Positions 10,272 to 19,500 of a stretch of 64,000 bases of DNA are shown here, piece by piece; positions within the stretch are counted from its first letter, which is position 1, and each line of letters begins with the position of its first letter. A model generated the notes under the pieces. That model saw nothing but the letters and a program-made list of their open reading frames with translations. It made no database searches and was not told where the DNA came from. Both the position numbers and the translations under genes were made by a program. The stretch comes from Pyropia haitanensis. Taxonomy: Eukaryota > Rhodophyta > Bangiophyceae > Bangiales > Bangiaceae. The stretch covers positions 2,108,001 through 2,172,000 of the forward strand of contig SDUX01000008.1 of the NCBI GenBank assembly GCA_008729055.1. The letters run 5' to 3'.

Positions 10272-12467
10272 ATGGCGGCGGTTGGGGTTTCCCCGTTGTC
10301 GGCACCGAACTTATCTGCGGTTGTACTGTACGCTCTGCTGCGCGGTTTTCCGGTGACGACGCTTCCTCCCGCGCGGGGGGGGCGGCTACGACTTTGGCGG
10401 CCCCCTGGGGGCGTCCAGGGGGAGCTGAGCCGCAGCTGGCGGCGGGGCTGGCTTCGTCCCGCCCCTCTCTGCGGGGTGCTCGGCGCCGCCGCCCGCGGGG
10501 GTGGCGGCGCCTGCTGTGACGGCGGCTGGCAGCGCTCGGCGGTCGGCTTGGTCTGCCCTCCTCTTGGCTTGTGCCGCGGTTGCGGCGGCGTCGCGGGCGG
10601 GGGCTGGGCCGGCGGGGGGTGCTGGGCCCGAGGCCCACCCCCGCCGTGCTGTGGGTGCCGTGGGAGGTGCGGTTGCGCGGGGTGGGGCGGCAGGCGGACG
10701 TGCGGAAGCTGGTCAAGGTGGCCGAGGGAGGGACGGCGGACAAGACGGTCGCGGTGGTCGGGGAGCGGGACAAGACGGCGGACGTGCTGGCGCTTTTCCT
10801 CCTCAAGGTCAAGACGACGGGAGTGGGCGAGGCCAGGGCGGGTGCGGGGAGGGTGTGGGGGGGGGGGTGCTGGTGGCCCCGGGTCGGCCGGCGCCGCTCT
10901 GCCTGGGGGTCCCCGTGTCCCCCGTGCTGGGGGGCAGGGTGGCGCCTGGGTGGAAGTGGTGCGGCGCGGCGCCCGGGCGCGCCGGGGAGGGGACTCTGCC
11001 CCTGCCCACGCACGCGGTGTTGGGGGGGGGGCTCCGGCCCCCGCCCCTGCCGCCACGAGTGCCCTGTCTCCCCCCGCCCCTGCCCGCGCCGTGGCCCCTG
11101 AGGGAGCGGGAGCGGAAGGACCAGAAGATCAAGATGAGCGCGCGCGTGAGAACGGTGCGGCTGCCACGAGGGATAACGGGCGTGTGGGGGGGGGTGCTGG
11201 CGGCCGCGCCGGCGGCCGCGGTGGCAGTGTGCGTGCGGTGCGGGGTGGGGCGGGTGGCGACCGTGGTGGCGGTGTGGACGGGGCGTTGGGGGGGGGGGCA
11301 GGTGCTGTTCCGCCCTCTCCCGCTGACGCCGCCGCGCGTGCTGCCGCGGCCGCGGCCGAGCTCACCCGCAGCCGGCCGCGGCCGGCGTTGGCGGTTCTCC
11401 TCGAGACGATCTACGTCTCGGGGGTGTCCCGCGACGCCCGCGCCTACCGCCTCCGCGCCGCGGTAGCGGACCTCACTGGGGTCGACGTCCGCCACGTGGC
11501 GGACGTCGACCGCTTTGGCACCACCGCCGCGATGATGGTGGTGGCCACCGCGGCCGACGCGTTTCGTGCCGCGGTGCGCGCCGGCCCCGCCGCGTTGGTG
11601 CTGTGCGTGCTGCCTGGCGCCGACCCGTGGAGTCCCCAGCTTCTCGGGTCGCGCCACCGGGCGGGCCTGTCCGGCGCCGACGCGGCGGGGGTGGCGGCGG
11701 ACTTTTGCCGCAACCGCCTCACCGCCAAGCTCGAGCAGCTGGCGGTGCGGCCGGCGATACCCCTCCACCTTCGCTTGTCGCTGCGCGCCCACCTGGAGGG
11801 CGCGTTAGCGGCGCACGCCGGGGGGGCGACCGCGCCCGCGGCGCTGGCGATGCCTGCTGCCGCCGTCGTCGCCGCCGTCGCCCCCAACGGGACGCCGGCT
11901 GGCGGTCCGGCGCCGGCCGTTGCCACTGCCGGCGCCGTGGAGGGGGCCACTCCTGCGGCTGCCCCGCACGCTGCCGCGGCCGGCGCCCCCGCCGACGCAG
12001 CCACCGTCGGTGGGACGACCGGCGGCAGCCGCCCGCGGTCGCGGCGCCGCCGTGCTGGCCACGGCCCTGCCGCGGCTGCGCCCGCTGCCACCGTCCGGCC
12101 GGCGGGCGCGACGGCGACGCCCGCCCCGATGGAGGGCGTCGAGGGGGCTGGCGACGCCGACGCGGCCAGTGCCCCTCTGCAGGGCCGCCCCAACCCCGTG
12201 CCCGCCTCCCCCGCCCCTGCCGCCGCGGCGGTCGCGGCTGCGCCCCCCGCCACGGCGGCTGCCGACGCCATGGAGGGGGGGTGGTCCCCGCCGCGCCCGC
12301 CCGGCGGCCTGGGCCGACCGAGGCGGGTGCGCCGGTGGCAGCGGTGGCGGGTGCGGCTGCCGCCGCGCCGGCGCCGCTCCCCCCGCCCGCCATGCCGATC
12401 CAAACCGATCATGGAAGGCGAAGAATTCTTTGTCGACTATGGTTCAGAGTACGCTTTCTGGTGGTAG
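10272..12467 (+). CDS. uncertain ORF, possibly derived from a mobile element
   Basis: An open frame from an ATG at 10272 to the stop at 12465-12467. Only the part after about 11080 looks coding: a disordered Asp/Glu/Arg stretch, then a conserved-looking globular piece (ETIYVSGVSRD, later RHVADVDRFG) at about 11400-11810, then an Ala/Pro linker. It closes with MEGEEFFVDYGSEY, which resembles the last turn of a SET domain. The globular piece reminds me of the N-terminal ORF of non-LTR or Gag-like elements; this is recollection of a pattern, not a database match. The 5' half may be non-coding, or a different frame at 10570-10830 may contribute (VLWVPWEVRLRGVG). No reverse transcriptase is present. 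Confidence 0.35.
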   Translation: MAAVGVSPLSAPNLSAVVLYALLRGFPVTTLPPARGGRLRLWRPPGGVQGELSRSWRRGWLRPAPLCGVLGAAARGGGGACCDGGWQRSAVGLVCPPLGLCRGCGGVAGGGWAGGGCWARGPPPPCCGCRGRCGCAGWGGRRTCGSWSRWPREGRRTRRSRWSGSGTRRRTCWRFSSSRSRRREWARPGRVRGGCGGGGAGGPGSAGAALPGGPRVPRAGGQGGAWVEVVRRGARARRGGDSAPAHARGVGGGAPAPAPAATSALSPPAPARAVAPEGAGAEGPEDQDERARENGAAATRDNGRVGGGAGGRAGGRGGSVRAVRGGAGGDRGGGVDGALGGGAGAVPPSPADAAARAAAAAAELTRSRPRPALAVLLETIYVSGVSRDARAYRLRAAVADLTGVDVRHVADVDRFGTTAAMMVVATAADAFRAAVRAGPAALVLCVLPGADPWSPQLLGSRHRAGLSGADAAGVAADFCRNRLTAKLEQLAVRPAIPLHLRLSLRAHLEGALAAHAGGATAPAALAMPAAAVVAAVAPNGTPAGGPAPAVATAGAVEGATPAAAPHAAAAGAPADAATVGGTTGGSRPRSRRRRAGHGPAAAAPAATVRPAGATATPAPMEGVEGAGDADAASAPLQGRPNPVPASPAPAAAAVAAAPPATAAADAMEGGWSPPRPPGGLGRPRRVRRWQRWRVRLPPRRRRSPRPPCRSKPIMEGEEFFVDYGSEYAFWW

Positions 12468-13965
12468 TATCGTGAGAGAGGCGGGTGTGTGCGTGAGAGA
12501 GGACACCCAGTGCGTAAAGAATAGTGTGTATGTAGTAACCAGGAGCAGATGCGTGCACTGGGCTCCCCACCGCCGGAGACGGAGTCGTCGCCGTGAGCGC
12601 GGTCGTGGAGGGACCCGACCGCGCGGCCCACATGTGGGGTCGCGGTGGGCGCGACGTGTACACGGTCTGTGGGTAGGCCACGAGCCCCGTCTACGGGCGG
12701 TACCTGTGGGTGGACAGGTCGCAACCCCCACTGGCGGATGAAGCCTGTAGGTGTCGTTGCTGTCACTGCGTGTGCCACGTCGACCCCTTCTTCTGAGCTT
12801 CATGCTTGTGCACAGGAGTCACGGGAGTGCTGGCTGCTGCCGTTGCTGCACCCTGGCTATCCTCCCACGGTCACTGCTGGTGCGGCTGTCTGCTCAGTGG
12901 TGGTGGCGGCTGCCAAGCCACCACCACCGCCAATTTTGTTGCAGCGGGTACCGTGCGCTTCTTTGTCGTTTTTTATTCCCCTCCCCCCTCTGCACGCTCC
13001 CCGCTGCTTGCTGCCCTTTTTTCTCTTTGCTCGCTGTGCTTCTCGTTTTTTTTTTGTCTTTGCTGACGTGCTTTATTGCACCACGCTCCCCCCCGCCCCC
13101 CTGAAATAAAAGCGCTTCTGTGCTGGGGCGGGGGGGTCCCCCCCGGCTTTGATGCCGGGGGCATTCTTCACCCTTGCCCCTTCGGACGTGTTTTTTGTTC
13201 AAAAAAAAAAGCCGGGGCTTGGCGGGCGCCAAGTGCGCCCGCCAGCCCTTGGCGAAGCAAAAATGCTCAAAAATGCCGGAACTTTGCGGGCGCATGATGC
13301 CCCCGCTGGCCCGGTATCAATAAAAGAGGCTCGTCATGTTGCTGCACGTCCTTCGCCAAGCTCCAAAAAGAAAACCCCAACAAAAAGCGCGTGCATTGGC
13401 CGTCCCCCCGAGGCTGCCCAGTGCCCCGTCCATGCCGAACGTCGTGCCGAGACTGTTCTAGCTAGGGCACGAAACGACCCCCTCCTGGCGATGCCTGGGG
13501 CGGCCGACCGCCGATTTGACCGCAGCCGGTGAGGTTTCGCGCGCACACGTGGTAAAAGTTCTTAAATGGATGAAATAGCGTTTATGACGGTTGTGCAAAG
13601 TGCAATCCCTCCTCCCCCCCCACACCCCCCCCACCGCCCCAAAGTACCGGGTTGTAAACCAACCCAGCAATTGGCACAAATCCATCATGCAATGGATCAA
13701 ACTTTGGCGGCATCGCCGTATACAAATTTCTCGCGATCACCGAGCTGCGGTCGCAATCCTTGTGCCGTCCACATCGCTGGGCCGGTGCCCCATCGTCCAT
13801 CCCCCACTTCGTCCCCATCCTTCTTGCCACCCACCTCCCTCTTCCCCGCTCATCTGCCTCTCCACTTCCCACCCCTCTCTCCGCCTCCCCTCACAACTCC
13901 CCCTCTCCTCTTCCCCTCTTGCTTTCCCTTCGGCCCCCTTTAACTTGTCCTCGCCGACTGGCGCC
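12468..13965. other. intergenic, 1.5 kb
   Basis: Includes T-rich and C-rich stretches, two AATAAA motifs (about 13104 and 13319), and a cluster of GC-rich inverted repeats at about 13115-13320. The last 200 bp before 13966 are pyrimidine-rich (CCT/CTC) and probably form the promoter/5' UTR of the next gene. Confidence 0.5.
13215..13248. other. GC-rich imperfect hairpin
   Basis: Arm 13215-13229 (GGGCTTGGCGGGCGC) pairs with 13235-13248 with a single unpaired base and a five-base loop. It lies just after a run of ten A at 13201-13210. Another stem, CCCCGGC/GCCGGGG, is at about 13139-13160. Confidence 0.65.
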
Positions 13966-14453
13966 ATGCAGACAGATGCGAGCGGTTTCTCTGGAGCGGG
14001 CAACAACTTCTCGCCCCCCCCGCCGCAGCAGCAACAGCAGCCCTTTCAGGGAGGCGGAGGCGGCGGCCCCCGCCTGCCCACCTCCTTTACGATTGCCGGC
14101 CGCGAGTTCCGGCTGGACCCCGCCTCCCTGCAGCGCACCTTCTTCTGCGTCGGCCCCGTGTGCCTCCGCTCCGGCTATGGCATTGGTGTGGGCGTCGGGT
14201 GTGGCGCCGGCATTGGCCGGGGGTTCCCCGTCTTTAAGGTCAGCACCAGCCCGGGGGATTCAGGCGACGGGCCGGGCATCCCGTACGATATGATCCAGCG
14301 CCTGCCCGGCGGGTACCAGCTGACCCAGATCCTCCGGCAGGTGCTGCGGCAGTTCCCGGGCGCGACGGCGGGGGTGGGCTGCGGCGTTGGCGCGGGCTAC
14401 GGCGTCGGCATTGGCTTGCAGTACGGGTCGGGCGGCCGTGGCATGGGCGGGGG

Positions 14454-14497
<44 letters not shown>

Positions 14498-14903
14498 TGG
14501 GGGGATGATGGGCGGTATGGGGGCGGGAGGGATGAGCGGTATGGGTGGTATGGGTGGCATGGGTGGCATCGGCGGCGGGATGGCCGGTGGGATGGCCGGC
14601 CAGCAGGGGGGGATGGGCATGGCTGGTGGCGGCGGCTATGGGCAGGGGCAGCAGCAACAGCAGCAGCAGCCGCAGCAGCCGGTGGCGCCCTACGCGGCGC
14701 CCGCTGCGAGCACCGCCGCTGGTGTGGCGTCGGCGGCGGGGACGGCGGCCGGGCCACCGGCGCCCGCCCGCGCCGCGCCCACCGACCTAGAGCGCCGGAT
14801 GGCGGCGCTCGAGGAGCGTGTGGACGTGTCGGCGCGCCTTCAGCGGCTGGAGGATCAGGTGCGGAGGCTGGAAAAACGGCGCGGACCGGGCTTCTTCAAG
14901 TGA
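13966..14903 (+). CDS. glycine/methionine-rich coiled-coil protein, with apparent frameshift
   Basis: The ATG at 13966 (GCCATGC) begins MQTDASGFSGAGNNFSPPPP. A conserved-looking module follows: FTIAGREFRLDPASLQRTFF, a GVGVGCGAGIGRGFPVFK stretch, an amphipathic helix (YQLTQILRQVLRQF), then GVGCGVGAGYGVGIGLQYG. The frame then turns into Trp/Ala repeats, while the neighbouring frame from 14457 reads as regular Met-Gly-Gly repeats, a Gln/Ala linker and a C-terminal heptad helix (LERRMAALEERVDVSARLQR). Adding one G to the run at 14449-14455 joins them into a 312-residue protein. The paired Gly-every-second-residue segments suggest membrane-embedded glycine zippers, as in some small plant glycine-rich envelope proteins. 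Function unknown. Confidence 0.6.
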
Positions 14904-16507
14904 GGCTGGGGAGGGCGAGGGAGCCGGCTGGGTGGGGGGGGAGGATTGGGATGGGGGAGGGGGGTGCAGCAAGGGGCGGTACAGAGACGGGGGGACGAGG
15001 GTCGCAGCGCCGGGCGTGTCGATGGAGCAGGCAGAGCAAGGACTGGATGGCTACCGGGATGTCGTTTAACGCAGGGCGTGGTTGCTTGCTGGGTCTACTC
15101 GCGGGAGGGGGCTGGCCTGGCGCGTGGGCAGGGCGAGCTCCCCAGTGCTGAGGGCGGTGGCATCGTGGCGCGGCCACCTGTCCGTACCTTTCAGCAGGCG
15201 ACCGGCTGGGCCTGCGTCCATGGTACAACGTTTGGGGCCGTTGCGGCCCTACGCGCGCGACCAGATGATGGCGGTGCGGCCGTGGGAGCAGACGTGTCCA
15301 TGCACGGCACCGCACTGCTCCCTGCCAGACTGCCCGGCGCGGACGGGCGAGTCGCTGTGCCGGCGGACTGCGGTTGGGCGGCGGCGCTCCGCTCGAACGC
15401 GTAACGTCCTTCACCGGGCGGCACCATTCGACACTGCCCCGCGACGTAGATGGTGTGGCCCCGGACTCACCAGCAGTGGCCTGCCACGACCGGCATCGCC
15501 TCACATCACCCGGTTGTGGGTGTCTTTCATTCGGCTCGCCTTTACGCCTCTCTTGGGCTGCCCGCTCCCGATCTCGCGTCGGATTTGGTTATGGCCTCTT
15601 TGTGGGAGCGCGTGGCCGCTCGCCCCTCCGCCGCACGGGTGGGGGGGGTGGCGGACGAACACAGGAATATGTGCGACGCTATGGCCGACGCCACAGCTAG
15701 CTAGGGTAGCAAGCTCTGCCGCGGCGTCCAGAAGCATAACGACCGGAAGAACCACTCCCCGGTAGTCGCCAGGCTCTCTAGGTGTATTTGCTATGTTTCA
15801 GGCGCCTTTTCAAACGTCTTTCTGTTCCAGGACAGCTGGAAGTGCGTACTGTTCAAAGTCCGGGGTGTCTCGGCGCCCGCTTTCAAATCGATCGACCTCC
15901 CGATTCAACTGGTTGCGGGGGGCCACTATTTTCGAACCCGCTCGCCAGCAACGCACGCTCGGCCTGCGGGCCGCGCGCGCGCGCGCGCGCGCGCGCATGC
16001 GTGCGGCCACGCCGTCGTCGTCGTCGTCGGGGCGCGCACCACCCCCCCGCCTGAGCGTTGGGGAACGGTGTTTCTACGCCACGCCGGATCTCCGCCTTGC
16101 AGCGGCTGTAGCGGCCATTTCGGGGCGCAGGAGGCACCGGGCTGCTGCTCCCGTTATTTCCCCGTTGCTATTTGCTCGATCGGTCGCCCTGGTGCGGTTC
16201 TGGGGCGCCCGCTACGGTACGTTGGGGGCGTTTTTGGGGCGCTGATGCCGGTCGTAGTGCCAGGGTGGTGCGCCGTCTTCTTCCCGCCGCTGTGGAACCT
16301 GTCTTCTTCGTCGTGGATGAAGCGGATCGCCTCGCTGGGTGCGTGGAGGGCGGCAGAGGCCCCCGGGGGAGGGGGAGGGCAAGCGAGAACGCGCAGAGAT
16401 GCCTTCATCCGCGCCACGTGGCACTTTGTCACATTTTCGGGGCGCCAATTTCTGACGCGGAGAGCCCGCCCTGTGCTGCCCCCTCGTGTCCCCGCCTTAT
16501 TTTGTGT
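14904..16507. other. intergenic, 1.6 kb
   Basis: The 3' flank of the Gly/Met-rich gene and the promoter region of the SWR1-type gene. Holds the alternating pyrimidine-purine tract at 15972-16004 and a (GTC)n tract at about 16012-16030. No gene seen. Confidence 0.45.
15972..16004. repeat. alternating pyrimidine-purine tract, Z-DNA candidate
   Basis: Unbroken CG dinucleotides followed by CATGCGTGC give 33 bases of strict pyrimidine-purine alternation, about 500 bp before the predicted start of the SWR1-type gene. Confidence 0.85.
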
Positions 16508-19500
16508 ATGTCTGGTGGCCAACAGCGGCGCGCTGATGACGCGGACGCGGCGGGCGCGGCTGCAACTCGCGGACCGGTGTTGAGTGCCGTACGGCCAATG
16601 GGGACAAATGATGGACGCGCGAAAGCCCCATCACCCCAGCCAGCGGCCGAGCCACGAGGTATGTTTTTTTGCGCTTATTTTCTTTGTGCGCGTGGCTTTC
16701 CCGCGTGAGCCCGGCCTGCCGTTACGTCATGCGTTTTTTTTGCCGCCGTTTTTTGGGTGACCTATTGCTTATCGTTGCTGTTGGTGTGTGGGTTCGCTCG
16801 CCGCTGCGGGGGTCTGTGTGGTCGCTACGATGACGCCGTCTGCCCGTCGGTCTTTGCTCGTGCGTGCGCGCGCTGTGGGTTTTCGCTTGGTTGCTTTGAG
16901 AATCCTCTGTGTGCTGGGTACGCTTGTACCTGGGTAACCTCTGGTTGTCGGTTACACTTCTGCCTGGTCGTTAGTGTTGTGTCCGCTCCTCTGGTGTTGC
17001 GCACGCACTCGCCTTCTTGTTGGTGAGCCGTTGTCGTCGCGTCTTGCTCGTCTTGGGTTGGAACTGCGCATGTACATCAGACACACAGTCGATGTTCCAT
17101 TCTTCTGGTCATCCTTGTCCTTCCGCAGGAAGCGTACCGTAGCCCCATTCTTCTACACAATACTTACTTGCTGGTTTTGCGTTTTTGCCTCCTTGCTTCT
17201 GTTCTCTTGCTGGCTGGTGGTGCGCCTCTTGCTCTGTCATCATCCCCCGCTGCTGGCCACCCTTCCGCCGTGGACCCCCCTGCAGATGCCGCCGTCAAGG
17301 CGCCAACCGGCTCGACAACCTCCCCACGACCGGCCAAGCGTCTCCGTACCACAAAAGTACACCGAACTGGCGATGACGCCTCACGCTCGGCACAACCGAC
17401 CCCGCTTCTGCGAGCTGTGCTGGAACGTCTCGACGCTGTCCGTGCTACTGCCGTTGCTGTTCGTGATTCTCATCTGTCTCACATTGCCGAGATTGATGCT
17501 GCCGTGGCTGCTCGTGATGCTGCTGTCACTGCCACTGCTCATCTACCTCAAACGTTACCGGCTGAGCCGCAGTGGTATCCGAAGACTGCTCCCTCGCCGC
17601 TCTCTCCCGGTGTGCCTGCTGCTGCGGTTTGGGCCGAAAGTGAAGCTGCGGACAAGATTGTACGGGAGAACTCCATCATAGCGCGCGCCCAGGGTATCCA
17701 GCGGCGGAATGCGGAGCTTGCGCGCAACCGGCTACCTAAGCAACCAGAAGCGCAACGCGGCAAGACGCACTGGGATTACCTGCTGGACGAAGCGGCCTGG
17801 ATGGCTATTGACTTCCGGGAGCAGGCCAAGTGGAAGGCCGCCTCGGCTCGCAAGATTGCCAAGGCGGTGGCACGGCACAGCGCTGAGGAGGCCACCCGCG
17901 CGGCACGGCGGGCGCACGAGGAGGAGGTCCGCCGCGTGCGGTTGGCGCACTCCATTGCACGCGATGTGAGGAGGTTCTGGAAGCAGATCTCGCAGCTTGC
18001 CGATTATCGGCGGAGCCTGGCGGAGGAGGCTCGAACTAAGGAGCTCCGGCAACGCCAGCTGGACTTTCTGCTGCAGGAGACGGAACGTTACACGCAGGTT
18101 ATTGCTAGCGAACTGGAGACTGCACCGCCTGCAACGACTGATGGGGCCCAGCTGCGGCTGGAGGCCGCACCAGACGCACCACGCGGTGATGCCGGCGCCA
18201 AGGGCTCATCACCTGGCGGTGCAGACGCTGTTCTGTCGCCCTCCCAAGCACCGCCACCGAGGTCGTCGATTGATAGTTTACCTCCAAGCGACGGTGATGG
18301 CTTTGTTCGTGGTCCCTGCGCACCAGCACAGGGGGATGCAGAGATGCGGCCTTCGTCGGCCACCAACGGTGATGTGCCGAGGCGGGGCTCGCGGTCTAGC
18401 CCTAGTGCTTCTGCGGCTTCCCAAGCAGGTATGCCAGACAAGTCTGGCTGTTTACCAACTGCCGATGCTGCGGTGTCGCTCAAGGAGGAGGCTCTTGCTG
18501 CCGACGCTGCGCAAATGGTGGATGATGAGACCACCATCGCCGAGGCTGAGGCTGACGAGGAACGTGACGACACGGAGGCGTCGAGACTTGCGAATGAAGC
18601 CGAGATGCCTTTGGAGGACCTTCTACGGCTGCAAGGTGTCGACATCGATGCTTATACAAACGACCAGGGGAACTACGCGGTGTCGGACTCGTCGGCAGGC
18701 TCTGCGGCGTCTACCAGCGACGAGGAAGGGAGTGGAAGTGGTAGCAGCTCTGCGGCCATGGACACGGGCTCGGACGCTCCGGATGCCGCAGACGCGACGC
18801 CGGTGAGCGCTGTATCGGCACCGGCTGATGGGGTTCGCGCGCCCCATTTGGCAGCTGGGAGCGATAAGTTGGCCTCATTAGATGGGCCCGGAGGTCAACT
18901 TGCTTCCGCAGCTTTGGTGACTCAACCGCAGGCGCTGCCGAGGCATCCTTCTGCTGTCGTGGAGCGGCCCAAGCAGGCAGGTCAAGACGCGGGTGCAGGT
19001 GTGAACGGCATCGTTTGTGGACGCGGGCTTGAAGATGCGGTTGCCAACTTTGTTCAGTCGCGCGGTGTGGTTGAGAAGCCACCATCGGCAGCGGCCAACC
19101 TCAGCCGTGCAGGTACGAAGGTGCAGGCTGTGAGTGGTGTGGTTGCGGATGTTGTGCGGGCCACTGCTGCTGCGGATGGCGGGAGGTCTTCCGTAATGTG
19201 CGGCTATCCACCAGGCCGCGATGCTCCGCCGACTGCCTGTCCTGACGTTGCAGGATTGGCTTCTGCCCCGCAACCTGCTGTAGCACCTGCGGTGGCGGCG
19301 GGTTCCGGTGCGGATGCTGCCAGCCCTGTCGCTTCTGGTGCGAACTCGACCATCCGCGTTCGCGGGGCGCCTGATGAGCCTCTCTCCGGCGGAGGAACCA
19401 CCCAGACTCCAATGAACGTGTCGTGTGGCGCCCCCCCCGTAGCGGCCAGCTCGGCAGCGACGGGGGCTTGCAGCACTCTTCCTGCTCCAGCCACGACTGC

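Noticed and set aside
12645..13109. Open frames in the 12.6-13.1 kb spacer
   Set aside because: Cys/Leu/Phe-rich in overlapping frames, caused by T- and C-rich DNA; no start context or conserved motif.
17168..17285. N-terminal extension of the SWR1-type frame that looks like a signal peptide
   Set aside because: It begins at TTG, has no ATG, is T-rich and pyrimidine-rich as an intron end should be, and a secretory signal makes no sense for a nuclear ATPase.
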